Below, piece by piece: positions 1 through 9,248 of a stretch of 64,000 bases of DNA. The notes beneath the pieces were generated by a model. It was not told the origin of the DNA. It made no database searches and saw only the letters and a program-made list of their open reading frames with translations. How positions within the stretch are numbered: position 1 is the stretch's first letter; every line of letters starts with the position of its first letter. The DNA is taken from positions 137,218-201,217 of the forward strand of contig NZ_LGDY01000165.1 of assembly GCF_001279525.1 (NCBI RefSeq), read 5' to 3'. This DNA is from Nocardia sp. NRRL S-836 (GTDB lineage Bacteria; Actinomycetota; Actinomycetes; Mycobacteriales; Pseudonocardiaceae). Both the position numbers and the translations under genes were made by a program.

Positions 1-1
1 G

Positions 2-1021
2 GGCGGACCGGACGCGCTGGAGGCGTTCCGACTGGAGATCGGCCGCCCGCTGCGCCCGATGCTGGCCTCCCCCGCCGAGTCGCTCGACGAGGCCCTGGCC
101 GAGCTGGGCAGCTGCGTCGTGGAGCACAAGCTCGACGGCGCCCGCATCCAGGTGCACCGCTCCGGCGACGAGGTGCACGTCTACACGCGCACGTTGCGCG
201 AGATCACGAAGACCGTGCCCGAGCTGGTCGAGCTCGTCCGCGGCCTGCCGTGCACGTCGGTGGTGCTCGACGGCGAGACGCTGGCGCTGACCGACGAGGG
301 CCGCCCGCGCCCGTTCCAGGAGACGATGAGCCGCTTCGGCGCGCAGGACGAACGCGAGCTGCTGCTGCACCCGTACTTCTTCGACTGCCTGCACCTCGAC
401 GGCAAGGACCTGCTCGACGAACCCCTGCGCGACCGCCTGGCGGCCCTGCGCGAGGTAGCGGGCGAGCACGTCATCCCCGGCGCGCTCGACCCGTCCCCGG
501 ACGAGGCGGCCGCGGTGGTGACCGCCGCACTGGGCGCCGGCCACGAGGGCGTGATGGTGAAGTCGCTGTCGTCGGTCTACGCGGCAGGCAGGCGCGGCCG
601 CGCCTGGCAGAAGGTGAAACCCGTCCACACCCTCGACCTGGTCGTCCTCGGCGTCGAGTGGGGCTCCGGCCGCCGCCGCGGCTGGCTCTCGAACCTCCAC
701 CTCGGCGCCCGCGACCCGGACGGCGGCCCGCCGGTGATGGTCGGCAAGACCTTCAAGGGCCTCACCGACGAGCTGCTGACCTGGCAGACCAAGGCCCTGC
801 AGGACATCGCCGTCTCGCAGGACGACTGGGTGGTCATGGTCCGCCCGGAGCTCGTCATCGAGATCGAGCTGGACGGCGTGCAGGTCTCGCCCCGCTACCC
901 CGGCGGCGTCGCCCTGCGCTTCGCGCGCGTGGTCCGGTACCGGCCGGACAAGGACCCGTCGGAGGCGACGACGATCGAGGAGGTGCGGGCCCTGCTGCCC
1001 TCGGCACAACCGAATCCGTGA
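2..1021 (+). CDS. ATP-dependent DNA ligase, C-terminal part (5' end outside window)
   Basis: Seals nicks in duplex DNA through a covalent lysyl-AMP intermediate. The reading frame is open from base 2, so the N-terminal domain lies upstream of the window. Visible ligase signatures are the nucleotidylation motif EHKLDGAR (the lysine takes AMP), a motif III-like YFFDCLHLDG, motif IV EGVMVKS, and motif V WQKVKP, followed by an OB-fold region ending in a typical ligase tail (IELDGVQVSPRYPGGVALRFARV). This matches the roughly 500-residue actinobacterial LigB-like accessory ligases rather than the NAD-dependent LigA. Nothing on its regulation is visible. The stop codon is followed directly by repeat-rich DNA. 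Confidence 0.9.
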   Translation, partial: GGPDALEAFRLEIGRPLRPMLASPAESLDEALAELGSCVVEHKLDGARIQVHRSGDEVHVYTRTLREITKTVPELVELVRGLPCTSVVLDGETLALTDEGRPRPFQETMSRFGAQDERELLLHPYFFDCLHLDGKDLLDEPLRDRLAALREVAGEHVIPGALDPSPDEAAAVVTAALGAGHEGVMVKSLSSVYAAGRRGRAWQKVKPVHTLDLVVLGVEWGSGRRRGWLSNLHLGARDPDGGPPVMVGKTFKGLTDELLTWQTKALQDIAVSQDDWVVMVRPELVIEIELDGVQVSPRYPGGVALRFARVVRYRPDKDPSEATTIEEVRALLPSAQPNP

Positions 1022-1084
1022 CCGCTGCACGGCTTGCTGCGCACCTGGGAGGGGCGTCCGCGGCGGCGATGCACGCAGGGAAGC

Positions 1085-1560
1085 CGGCCTGGGGCGCCTG
1101 CCGGAGGCGGCAGCGGGTCTCGGCGGCATCGCCTGCCGGGAGGCGCGAGCGGGTCTCGGCGGCATCGCCTGCCGGGAGGCGCGAGCGGGTCTCGGCGGCA
1201 TCGCCTGTGAGGAGCCCCGGCCTGGGGTGCCTGCCGAAGGTGGAGGGACGTCGGCGGCGTCCCCCGCAGGCAGCAGGCCTGGGGCCTGACGGAGGCGAAG
1301 GGGCGTCGGCGGCGTCCCCCGCAGGCAGCAGGCCTGGGGCCTGACGGAGGCGAAGGGGCGTCGGCGGCGTCCCCCGCAGGGAGCCTGCCTGGGGCCTACC
1401 GGAGGGGGAGCGGGCCTCGGCGACATCGCCTGCTAGAGGCGGGAGTGGGCCTCGCGGCATCGCCTGCCAGGGAGCCCCGGCCTGAGGCGCCGCCGAAGGT
1501 AGGGAGCGTCGACGGCGTCCCCCACAGGGAACCGGCCTGAGGCGTCTGCCGGAGGTAGGC
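1085..1560. repeat. Degenerate GC-rich tandem repeats
   Basis: A 36-bp unit beginning GCGGGTCTCGGCGGCATCGC starts at 1113, 1149 and 1185 (the last copy diverges). A 55-bp unit containing CCCCCGCAGG follows, with that decamer at 1261, 1316 and 1371. Diverged relatives carrying TCGGCGGC and GGCCTGGGGC run on to about 1560. The frames open through this stretch give only Arg/Pro/Gly/Ala-rich low-complexity peptides with no start context, so I treat it as non-coding repeat DNA. Confidence 0.75.
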
Positions 1561-1599
1561 ACGCTCGGTGGTGGCGGTAGGCCCCGCCAGCGGCACGGC

Positions 1600-2270
1600 G
1601 ACGACCGCGTCACGCGCCTGCACCCACGTGTCGCGCACCCGCACGCGCCATGCGCCCGCGCCAGTCGTCGCGCGCCCACGGCGCCCACCCACGCCCGCGC
1701 CAGCCGTCGCGCGCCTGCAGCGCCCACCCACGCCGCGCCACCCGCCGCGCTCGCCCGCGCCACCGCCGCACACCCGCAGCGCTCATCCGCGCCCGCACCG
1801 CTCGCTCCCGTCGCGCCCGCACCGCCCATTGCGCACCCGTACTGCTGTCGCACACCCGCGCACGCCACACGCCCTACCGCCCACCCGCGACCGCACCGCC
1901 CGCCGTGCACCCCGCACGGCCCATCACGCACCCGCACCCCCCAACATGTCCCCAGCGCCCACCCGCGCCGCCCGCCAGGCGCAACCCGCCCCGTCGCACC
2001 GCCCATCCGCGCCCACGCCGCCCGCCATGCCTGGCTCGTCCCGTCGCACCGCCCGCCACGTACCCGAACCGACCATCTGCGCCCACAGCGCCCCGCGCAC
2101 CCGCGTCTCCCGCCATGCGCGACTCGCCCCTGTTGCACCGCCCGTCGGCGACCTGCCACGCGCCGAGCGCCTCCGGAACCCCGCGACCACTGGCCAACTG
2201 GCGAACCGGGCAGCACCGGCCGGACGAGCAGCGGGGCCGCCCCAACCGGTTCGGCTGGAGCGGCCCCGCA
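1600..2270. repeat. C-rich low-complexity region with 39-bp duplication
   Basis: The plus strand is extremely C-rich and built from short words such as CGCCC, CACCC and GCGCC. One clear direct duplication of 39 bp starts at 1655 and 1694 (CCCGCGCCAG followed by CGTCGCGCGC with a few substitutions). All six frames are long and open only because stop codons are rare at this composition. I see no ribosome binding site or recognisable protein. Together with the preceding repeats this makes about 1.2 kb without a supported gene. Confidence 0.65.
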
Positions 2271-2285
2271 CGTGCCAAGTGGACC

Positions 2286-2840
2286 TCAGGCGAGGTCCGG
2301 CCCCTGCTCCCGCAGGTCGTCCACCTTCGACATCGCCTCCCGCAGCTCACCCAGCCACGAGTCCGCGTGCTCCCCGACCAGTCGCACGGCCCACGCCAGC
2401 GCGTCGGCGCGGGACCGGGCCACACCGGCGGCGACCAGGGTGTCGAGCACCTGGCGTTCCGGCTGGCGCAGGCGGGTCATCACCGGCACGGCCAGGTGCG
2501 TGAACAGTTCGCGGGTGCCGCCCTGCACTGCTCCCCACGCCACCTTGCGGCCGTAGCGGTGTTCGGCCTGGCGGGCGATCTCGATGCGTTCTTCGCGGGT
2601 CTGCTCGCGCCACCGGGAGATGCGGCCCGACTCGGCGGCCGCGCGGGAGGCGTCGTCGAACTCGCCCTCCAGGTCGGGCAGGGTGCCGATGACCGTGATC
2701 TCCTCGCGGTCGACGACCACCTCGGGTGCGTCGGTGAACCAGCCGTCCGGCAGGCGGCCGGCGAACCAGGCCGCCGCGTCGTCGGCCGACGGCAGGTCAG
2801 CCTGCTGCCAGCCTCCTCTTCCGCGCCATCCACGTCCCAT
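2286..2840 (-). CDS. Conserved hypothetical protein, 184 aa
   Basis: I do not recognise the family. The ATG at 2840 is preferred over the in-frame GTG nine bases upstream because AGAGGTGG lies five bases before the ATG. The N-terminus is Gly/Arg/Trp-rich. The middle has acidic stretches (PEVVVDREEITVIGTLPDLE) suggesting a small alpha/beta unit, and the C-terminus is helical, with LDTLVAAGVARSRADALAWA resembling the ribbon-helix-helix-like segments of many actinobacterial proteins. Third-position GC is typical of a real gene. It stands alone, convergent with the ligase gene across the repeat region, and about 56 bases lie between it and the stop of the DUF255 gene upstream. Confidence 0.75.
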   Translation of the reverse strand: MGRGWRGRGGWQQADLPSADDAAAWFAGRLPDGWFTDAPEVVVDREEITVIGTLPDLEGEFDDASRAAAESGRISRWREQTREERIEIARQAEHRYGRKVAWGAVQGGTRELFTHLAVPVMTRLRQPERQVLDTLVAAGVARSRADALAWAVRLVGEHADSWLGELREAMSKVDDLREQGPDLA

Positions 2841-2896
2841 TTCAACCACCTCTGATTACATGATTACGTCGTTACCGACGTTACGCCTGCAATCAG

Positions 2897-4873
2897 TCAG
2901 GCGGTGTTCGCCGACAGTGAAGTGACCAGCGCGTCCGCGGTGACCACGGGCCGGTCGCACACGTAGCCACGGCACACGTACGCGGCGGGCGCCTCGTCCA
3001 CCAACGGGCGGTCTTCCAGCAACGGCACCGATGACGGCTCGCCGGCCACGACGACGCCGCCTCCGGGCACGTGCGCGACCGCCGCCGACCACAGCGCCGC
3101 ACGGCGTGGGTCGTCGGCCGCGCCGACCACCGCCACCTGCAGCGGGCCGGAGGCCAGCGCCTCGGCGACGGTCAGCCAGTGGCCGGCGAACCGGGGGGCG
3201 CGTGCGGCCAGCAGGCCGGCTCGGGTCACGGCGGCGGAGGCGGCGTCGAAGTACCGGGCGGAACGGTCGGCGCCTGCCAGCAGGGAGGCCGTCAGCAGGG
3301 CCGAGGCCAGCGACGACGCGCCGGAGGGCGAGGCGTTGTCGGTCGAGTCGGCCGGGCGGCGCACCAGTGTCTCGGCGTCGTCGGCGGTGTCGTAGTAGGC
3401 GCCGGGGGTGTCCGGCACGGCGAAGCGCGCCAGCGCGGTGTCCAGCAGGCCGCACGCCAGGTCGAGCCACCGGATCGACGCGGTCACCTGGTGCAGGGCC
3501 AGCAGGCCGTCGGCCAGGCAGCCGTAGTCCTCCAGCACCCCGGCCGACGGGCCCGCCACGCCGTCCCGCGACGTCCGCAGCAGCCGTCCCTCGACCAGGT
3601 GCGCGGACGCCAGCAACGCCGCTGCCTCCGAGGCCGCCGCGACCCAGGCCGGTTCGGCGAAGAACGCTCCCGCCTCGGCCAGCGCGGCGATCGCGAGGCC
3701 GTTCCAGGCGGCGATCACCTTGTCGTCGCGGCCGGGCTGCGGGCGCCGGGCGCGCTGGGCCAGCAACGCCGCCCGCACCTCCTCCCCCGGCTCCGACACG
3801 AACCGCAGCGTCGAGCGGCCGTCCTCGAAGTTCGGCTCCTCCGTCACCCCGAACGCCGCCGCGGCGTCACCCAGCTCCTCGTAGGTCCACACGTAGGTCG
3901 ATCCCTCGACGCCTTCGGTGTCCGCGTCCAGCGACGCCGCGAACCCGCCCTCGGGCGTGCGCAGCTCGCGCAACAGGAACCCGGCGGTGTCACGAGCGAC
4001 CCGTTCATAGCGCGACGAGCCCGTCACGCGCGTGAGGTGCGTGTAGAAGCGGAGCAGCAAAGCGTTGTCGTACAGCATCTTCTCGAAGTGCGGCACGACC
4101 CACGACGCGTCGACGCCGTACCGCGCGAACCCGCCGCCGAGCTGGTCGTACATGCCGCCGTTCGCCATCGCGTCGGCCGTCACGGTCGCCATCGACAGCG
4201 CTTGCACGGAACCCGTGCGTTCGTGGTGGCGCACCAGGAACTCGACCACCATCGACGGCGGGAACTTCGGCGCGCCACCGAACCCGCCGTTGCGCCGGTC
4301 GAACTCGCCCAGCAACGACACCACCGCACCGGCCAGCGCCTCCTCATCCACAGTGGACGGTGGCAGCGGCGTGGCACGGCTGGAAATCTCCGCCACGACG
4401 GCGGAAGCCGACGCCAGCACCTCGTCGCCCTGCGTGGTCCACGCCGCCTGGACCGCTTCGAGCAGCTGCCGGAACGACGGCATGCCCGGCCGCGGCGCGG
4501 GCGGGTAGTAGGTGCCCGCGTGGAACGGTTTCGCGTCCGGCGTGAGGAACACGGTCATCGGCCACCCGCCGTGCCCGGTCATGGCCTGCGTGACCTCCAT
4601 GTACACCGCGTCGACGTCCGGGCGTTCCTCGCGGTCGACCTTCACCGGCACGAAGTGGTCGTTGAGGTACGCGGCGACCTCCTCGTCCTCGAACGACTCG
4701 TGCGCCATGACGTGGCACCAGTGGCAGGCCGCGTAGCCGACGGAGAGCAGCACCGGGACCTCGCGCCGCCGGGCCTCCTCGAACGCCTCGGGGCACCACG
4801 GCCACCAGTCGACCGGGTTGTCCGCGTGCTGCAGCAGGTAGGGGCTGGTCGCGTCCGCTAGCCGGTTCGTCAT
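2897..4873 (-). CDS. DUF255 / thioredoxin-fold protein (YyaL, SPATA20-like), 658 aa
   Basis: The family combines an N-terminal thioredoxin-like domain with a C-terminal (alpha/alpha)6-barrel-like region; its biochemical role is not established. The signature N-terminus is present: [21 protein letters not shown], then a redox-like motif ACHWCHVM and [10 protein letters not shown]. The barrel part has [28 protein letters not shown] and [13 protein letters not shown]. The length fits the family (about 650-680). The longest frame begins 26 codons upstream but the conserved N-terminus starts at ATG 4873. It is divergent from hen1. In M. tuberculosis the corresponding gene (Rv1084, from memory) lies next to the small membrane protein beside mca; here the RNA-repair operon separates them. 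Confidence 0.88.
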   Translation of the reverse strand: MTNRLADATSPYLLQHADNPVDWWPWCPEAFEEARRREVPVLLSVGYAACHWCHVMAHESFEDEEVAAYLNDHFVPVKVDREERPDVDAVYMEVTQAMTGHGGWPMTVFLTPDAKPFHAGTYYPPAPRPGMPSFRQLLEAVQAAWTTQGDEVLASASAVVAEISSRATPLPPSTVDEEALAGAVVSLLGEFDRRNGGFGGAPKFPPSMVVEFLVRHHERTGSVQALSMATVTADAMANGGMYDQLGGGFARYGVDASWVVPHFEKMLYDNALLLRFYTHLTRVTGSSRYERVARDTAGFLLRELRTPEGGFAASLDADTEGVEGSTYVWTYEELGDAAAAFGVTEEPNFEDGRSTLRFVSEPGEEVRAALLAQRARRPQPGRDDKVIAAWNGLAIAALAEAGAFFAEPAWVAAASEAAALLASAHLVEGRLLRTSRDGVAGPSAGVLEDYGCLADGLLALHQVTASIRWLDLACGLLDTALARFAVPDTPGAYYDTADDAETLVRRPADSTDNASPSGASSLASALLTASLLAGADRSARYFDAASAAVTRAGLLAARAPRFAGHWLTVAEALASGPLQVAVVGAADDPRRAALWSAAVAHVPGGGVVVAGEPSSVPLLEDRPLVDEAPAAYVCRGYVCDRPVVTADALVTSLSANTA

Positions 4874-4940
4874 GCCGACCACAGTAAATGAGCAGCGAAA
4901 ACGGCGAATCTCGATCAGACTCGACCGGGTGCTGCTCACC

Positions 4941-6266
4941 ATGACCACCACCCACCGGCCGGCGACCGACCTCGGTCACCTGCTGCACAAGCACCCGGAC
5001 CGGGCCCAGTCGTTCACGACGAGCTCGGGTGTCGCGCACGTCTTCTACCCGAAGACGACGCACGAGGAGTGCACGGTCGCCCTCCTGCTGGAGGTCGACC
5101 CCGTGGCGCTGGTCCGAGGTCCCGGCAGCACGCTCACCCAGTACGTCAACGACCGGCCGTACGCGGCCGGGTCGTTGCTCACGGTCGCGCTCGGCAGCGT
5201 GTTCCGCACCGCGATGAACGGCCGCAGCGACAGCTACCCGGAGCTGGCGGCCACGCCGATCCCGCTGGTGGTCCGCATTCCCGCGTTGCCGCACCGGCTC
5301 GCCGACCGGCTGTTCACGCCGCTGGGCTGGACCGTCGAGATCACCGAGCACGGCGACTCCCGCTACGGCGACGTCACGCTGACCGGCACGGTCAAGCTCA
5401 GCGACGCGCTCCGGCACCTCTACGTCCTGTTGCCGGTGCTCGACGGCGGCAAGCACTACTGGGTCGCCGCGGACGAGGTCGACAAGCTGCTCAAGGCCGG
5501 TGACGGCTGGCTCGCGCGGCACCCGGACAAGGAGCTGATCACCACCCGGTACCTGGCGCGCAAGCGGCCGCTGGTGCTTTCGGCGCTGGAACGGCTGGCC
5601 GAGGTCGACGAGGTCGAGCCGGAGGAGCTGGACAACGCGCTGGCCGAGCCGAAGATCTCCCTTGCCGCACAGCGCAAGGAGGCCGTGGTCGAGGCGTTGA
5701 AGCAGGCGCGGGCCAGGCGCGTGCTCGACCTCGGCTGCGGTGGCGGCGCGTTGCTGCGGGTGCTCGCCGACGACCCGGAGTTCACCGAGGTCCACGGCGT
5801 CGACGTCTCCGCGAAGGCGTTGCAGGAGGCCGCCCGCAAGCTGCGGCTCGACCGCATGAGCGACCGGGCCCGCGAGCGGATCACAGTGCGGCAGTCGGCG
5901 CTGACCTACGCGGACCCCCAGCTCGCCGGGTACGACGCGGCGGTGCTGATGGAGGTCGTGGAGCACGTCGACCCGTCGCGGCTGCCCGCGCTGGAGCACT
6001 CGGTGTTCGTGGTCGCACGTCCGGCGACGGTGCTCGTCACCACGCCGAACGTGGAGTACAACCCGCTCTTCGAGACGTTGCCGGAAGGCCAGCTGCGGCA
6101 CTCCGACCACCGTTTCGAGTGGACTCGCGCGGAGTTCCAGGAGTGGGCCGGCGGTGTGGCCGCACGACGTGGCTACACCGTGCGCTATGTGCCCATCGGG
6201 CCGGAGGACGCCGAACGCGGCGCGCCGACCCAGATGGCCGTCTTCAGCTCGGGGGCCGAGAACTGA
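4941..6266 (+). CDS. hen1: Hen1: RNA 3'-terminal 2'-O-methyltransferase of bacterial RNA repair
   Basis: Bacterial Hen1 methylates the 2'-OH at the cut site during repair of ribotoxin-cleaved RNA, so the religated RNA resists a second cut, and its N-terminal half helps activate the ligase of Pnkp. Visible: an N-terminal domain of about 240 residues and a C-terminal Rossmann methyltransferase with the SAM motif [15 protein letters not shown] (near residue 265), [17 protein letters not shown], and [15 protein letters not shown], whose E-x-x-E-H carries expected metal ligands. The ATG at 4941 fits family length (441 aa); no strong Shine-Dalgarno is visible, so a leaderless start is possible. The stop overlaps the pnkp ATG by one base, indicating coupled translation. 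Confidence 0.93.
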   Translation: MTTTHRPATDLGHLLHKHPDRAQSFTTSSGVAHVFYPKTTHEECTVALLLEVDPVALVRGPGSTLTQYVNDRPYAAGSLLTVALGSVFRTAMNGRSDSYPELAATPIPLVVRIPALPHRLADRLFTPLGWTVEITEHGDSRYGDVTLTGTVKLSDALRHLYVLLPVLDGGKHYWVAADEVDKLLKAGDGWLARHPDKELITTRYLARKRPLVLSALERLAEVDEVEPEELDNALAEPKISLAAQRKEAVVEALKQARARRVLDLGCGGGALLRVLADDPEFTEVHGVDVSAKALQEAARKLRLDRMSDRARERITVRQSALTYADPQLAGYDAAVLMEVVEHVDPSRLPALEHSVFVVARPATVLVTTPNVEYNPLFETLPEGQLRHSDHRFEWTRAEFQEWAGGVAARRGYTVRYVPIGPEDAERGAPTQMAVFSSGAEN

Positions 6267-8734
6267 TGGAACTGAAGATCCCGGACCTCTGCCTGGTGGT
6301 GCTCGTCGGCGCCTCCGGCTCCGGCAAGTCCACGTTCGCCCGCAGGCACTTCCTGCCCACACAGGTGCTGTCCAGCGACTACTTCCGCGGTCTCGTCTCG
6401 GATGACGAGAACGACCAGTCGGCGTCCGCGGCGGCGTTCGACGTGCTGCACTACGTAGCGGCGAAGCGGTTGGAGGCCGGCAAGGTCACCGTCGTCGACG
6501 CGACCAACGTGCAGGCGCCGGACCGCGCGAAGCTGGTCGAGGTCGCGAAGCGCGCGAACGTGCTGCCGGTCGCGATCGTGCTGGACCTGCCGACCGACGT
6601 CTGCCTGCGGCGCAACGCTTCGCGGCCGGACCGCGACTTCGGCGCACACGTCGTGAAGCGGCACCGGGCCGCGTTGCACCGGTCGTTGAAGTACCTGGGC
6701 AAGGAGGGCTTCAAGCGCGTCCACGTGCTGCGCTCGGAGTCCGATGTGGACAGTGCGACGATCGTGTACGAGAAGCTGCTCAACGACCTCCGGCACGAGA
6801 CCGGCCCGTTCGACGTGATCGGTGACGTGCACGGCTGCCGTGCCGAGCTGGAGGAGCTGCTCACCGAGCTGGGCTACGCGCTGGTCCGCGACGCCGAGGG
6901 CCGCGCGGTCGACGCGGTGCCGCCGGGTGACCGCAAGGCCGTGTTCGTCGGCGACCTGGTCGACCGCGGCCCGGACACGCCCGGCGTGCTGCGGCTGGTG
7001 ATGGGCATGGTCGCGCACGGCCACGCCCTGAGCGTGCGCGGAAACCACGAGGAGAAGCTCGTCCGCGCGTTGCGCGGGCACAAGGTGACGGTCCGGCACG
7101 GCCTGGAGAAGTCGCTGGAGCAGCTCGCGCACGAGCCGGAGGAGTTCCGCCTGGCGGCGCAGAAGTTCTGCGACGGCCTGATCGCGCACTACGTCCTCGA
7201 CGGCGGCAACCTCGTCGTGGCGCACGCGGGCCTGCCCGAGCGCTACCACGGCCGTGCGTCGGCCAAGGTGCGCAGCTTCGCGCTGTACGGCGACACGACC
7301 GGCGAGACCGACGAGTACGGGCTGCCGGTGCGGTTGCCGTGGGCGAACGACTACCGCGGCTCGGCGATGGTGCTCTACGGCCACGTGCTGGTGCCCGAGG
7401 CCGAGTGGGTCAACAACACCCTGTGCCTGGAGACCGGTGTGGTGTTCGGCGGCAAGCTGACCGCCCTGCGCTACCCGGAGAAGGAGCTCGTCTCCGTCAA
7501 GGCGCACCAGGTCTGGTACGAGAACGACCGGCCGTTCCCCGCACCCGTCACCGAACGCGCGCCGGACGTGCTGGCGCTGACCGACGTCACCGGCCTGCGC
7601 CGGATCGAGACGTCGGTGATGGGCGCGGTGACGATCCGCGCCGAGCAGTCGGCCAGCGCGCTGGAGGTGATGAGCCGGTTCGCGATCGACCCGCACGACC
7701 TGCTGTACCTGCCGCCGACCATGGCACCGACGGCGACCTCGCAGCGCGACGACGTGCTGGAGCACCCGGAGGACGCGTTCGCGGAGTACCGCGCGGCCGG
7801 TGTGAAGCAGGTGATCTGCGAGGAGAAGCACATGGGCTCCCGCGCGGTGTTGCTGGTGCGCAAGGAGGGCGGTGCGATCTACACGCGCACCGGCCGGGCG
7901 TTCTTCGACGGCGCGCTGGGTGCGGAACTGCTGGACCGCGTGCGGGACGGCGTCCGGCCGCTGTTCGACGAGCTCGCCACGGACTGGCTGCTCCTCGACG
8001 CCGAGCTGCTGCCGTGGAACGCCAAGGCCTCCGGACTGATCCGCGAGCAGTACGCGGCGGTCGGCGCGGCGGCGGTGGGCGCGCTGCCGGTGGCGGTCGA
8101 CGTCCTGGAGGGGGCCGCGGCCCGTGGCGTGGACGTGTCGGACCTGCTGGCGCGCACGACTCGCCGTGCGGCGAACGCGGTGGCCTACCGGGACGCCTAC
8201 GAGCGCTACTGCTGGCCCACCGAGGGCCTGGAGGGCGTGCGGATCGCACCGTTCCAGCTGCTCGCGGCGGCCGGGCAGACGTTCCACGACCGGTCGCACC
8301 TGTGGCACCTGGAGAAGCTGGCCGCGCTGCCGGGACCGTTGTGGCAGCCCACGCGGCACCTCGTGGTCGACGTGACCGACGAGGCGCAGGTGGCCGCGGG
8401 CGTCCGGTGGTGGGAGGAGCTGACGGCGGACGGCGGCGAGGGCATGGTCGTGAAGCCGCTGGCGAACCTGAGCAAGCGGGTGCAGCCGGGCGTGAAGGTG
8501 CGCGGGCGCGAGTACCTGCGGATCATCTACGGCCCGGACTACACCGAGCCCGCGAACCTCACGCGCCTGCGCAAGCGCAGCCTCGGCCGCAAGCGCGGGC
8601 TGGCCCTGCGCGAGTACGCCCTGGGCGTCGAGGCGCTGGACCGCGTCGCGCGCGGCGAGCCGTTGTGGCGCGTGCACGAGTGCGTGTTCGGTGTGCTGGC
8701 GCTGGAGTCGGAACCGATGGACCCGCGGCTGTGA
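6266..8734 (+). CDS. pnkp: Pnkp: polynucleotide 5'-kinase / 3'-phosphatase / adenylyltransferase for RNA repair
   Basis: This trifunctional enzyme heals and seals broken RNA with Hen1. Three modules are visible in the expected order: a kinase with P-loop GASGSGKST near residue 15; a binuclear metallophosphatase with DVIGDVHG, GDLVDRGPDTPG and RGNHEEK (about residues 190-270); and a C-terminal ligase-like adenylyltransferase with EEKHMGSRAV, in which the lysine is the AMP acceptor, plus GGEGMVVKP and VKVRGREYLRIIYG. At 822 aa it is close to other bacterial Pnkp proteins. The ATG overlaps the hen1 TGA (TGATG), and its own TGA overlaps a GTG that begins the decayed rlaP gene, so this was a three-gene coupled operon. 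Confidence 0.95.
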   Translation: MELKIPDLCLVVLVGASGSGKSTFARRHFLPTQVLSSDYFRGLVSDDENDQSASAAAFDVLHYVAAKRLEAGKVTVVDATNVQAPDRAKLVEVAKRANVLPVAIVLDLPTDVCLRRNASRPDRDFGAHVVKRHRAALHRSLKYLGKEGFKRVHVLRSESDVDSATIVYEKLLNDLRHETGPFDVIGDVHGCRAELEELLTELGYALVRDAEGRAVDAVPPGDRKAVFVGDLVDRGPDTPGVLRLVMGMVAHGHALSVRGNHEEKLVRALRGHKVTVRHGLEKSLEQLAHEPEEFRLAAQKFCDGLIAHYVLDGGNLVVAHAGLPERYHGRASAKVRSFALYGDTTGETDEYGLPVRLPWANDYRGSAMVLYGHVLVPEAEWVNNTLCLETGVVFGGKLTALRYPEKELVSVKAHQVWYENDRPFPAPVTERAPDVLALTDVTGLRRIETSVMGAVTIRAEQSASALEVMSRFAIDPHDLLYLPPTMAPTATSQRDDVLEHPEDAFAEYRAAGVKQVICEEKHMGSRAVLLVRKEGGAIYTRTGRAFFDGALGAELLDRVRDGVRPLFDELATDWLLLDAELLPWNAKASGLIREQYAAVGAAAVGALPVAVDVLEGAAARGVDVSDLLARTTRRAANAVAYRDAYERYCWPTEGLEGVRIAPFQLLAAAGQTFHDRSHLWHLEKLAALPGPLWQPTRHLVVDVTDEAQVAAGVRWWEELTADGGEGMVVKPLANLSKRVQPGVKVRGREYLRIIYGPDYTEPANLTRLRKRSLGRKRGLALREYALGVEALDRVARGEPLWRVHECVFGVLALESEPMDPRL

Positions 8735-8990
8735 TCCTGGAGGCGATCGTCGGGTCGCACGCCCACGGGCCGGCGACCGCGCAGTCCGATGGACAGGCGC
8801 GGGGTGTTCGTCGCGCCCGCGTTCCTCTCCCGGTACGCCATGCGCGCGTACACCCGTGCGACCGAGATGCAGCTGGCGCGCGGGACGCAACCTGAAACCG
8901 AAGCAGCTCATGCACGTCGTGCGGCTGCGGCAGGTCGGGCTGACGTTCCCCCGGCTGGGCGAGGTCGTCGCCCAGCAATCGGGGACGAGG
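8731..8990 (+). pseudogene. Remnant of RlaP-type RNA-repair nucleotidyltransferase
   Basis: The GTG at 8731 overlaps the pnkp stop. It opens a frame reading ILEAIVGSHAHG, which resembles the nucleotidyltransferase GS motif of the RlaP (RNA-repair-associated polymerase beta) family. The frame then shifts at about 8790 to MDRRGVFVAPAFLS, the expected continuation. The next block, RYAMRAYTRATEMQLARGT, normally lies much further on, so an internal deletion is likely. Another shift near 8890 gives NLKPKQLMHVVRLRQVGLTF, which resembles the family's later conserved segment. Nothing continues past about 8990. I infer a dead gene reduced to about 260 bases of a protein normally several hundred residues long. 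Confidence 0.7.
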
Positions 8991-8991
8991 G

Positions 8992-9246
8992 TCAGTCGTT
9001 CTTCTTCGGCTGCTCGGCCGGGCCCGCCGTCGTCTCGGCCGGCTCGTCGAACGACGCCGGGAGCTTGCGCAGGTGCTTGTTCATCGAGCGCACGAGGAAG
9101 AACACGGCGATGAAGAACAGCACGAGCAGGACGAGGCCGACCGGGGAGGACTTGCCGAAGTCCTCCCCCTGGCCGCCCTTGTCGTTGTTCGTGTTCGACG
9201 GCTGCTGAACAGCGACGATCGCAACCGTGTCGGTCCAGGGGTTCAC
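8992..9246 (-). CDS. Small single-span membrane protein beside mca, 84 aa
   Basis: A hydrophilic N-terminus is followed by one hydrophobic helix (VGLVLLVLFFIAVFFLV, about residues 36-52) and a charged tail rich in Pro, Glu and Lys ending KKND. The start is a GTG two bases after the mca stop codon, so it is probably translated by coupling from mca. In mycobacteria a gene of similar size (Rv1083, from memory) lies beside mca, which supports this being real and conserved. Function is unknown; the layout predicts a small inner-membrane protein with a cytoplasmic C-terminus. Confidence 0.8.
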   Translation of the reverse strand: MNPWTDTVAIVAVQQPSNTNNDKGGQGEDFGKSSPVGLVLLVLFFIAVFFLVRSMNKHLRKLPASFDEPAETTAGPAEQPKKND

Positions 9247-9248
9247 CC

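Noticed and set aside
1113..1210. 36-bp repeat unit considered as a CRISPR array
   Set aside because: The copies are directly adjacent with no variable spacers, so this is a simple tandem repeat.
855..2216. A 453-codon minus-strand frame across the repeat region
   Set aside because: Trp/Arg/Gly/Ala low complexity driven by the repeats; it overlaps the ligase 3' end and has no credible start context.
6185..8911. A 908-codon open frame antisense to pnkp
   Set aside because: The plus-strand product has kinase, phosphatase and ligase motifs; the antisense frame is low-complexity and open only because stops are rare at this GC.
8789..9208. A 139-codon plus-strand frame after pnkp as an intact gene
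   Set aside because: Only its first 35 codons look like protein (part of the rlaP remnant). The rest is antisense to the small membrane-protein gene.
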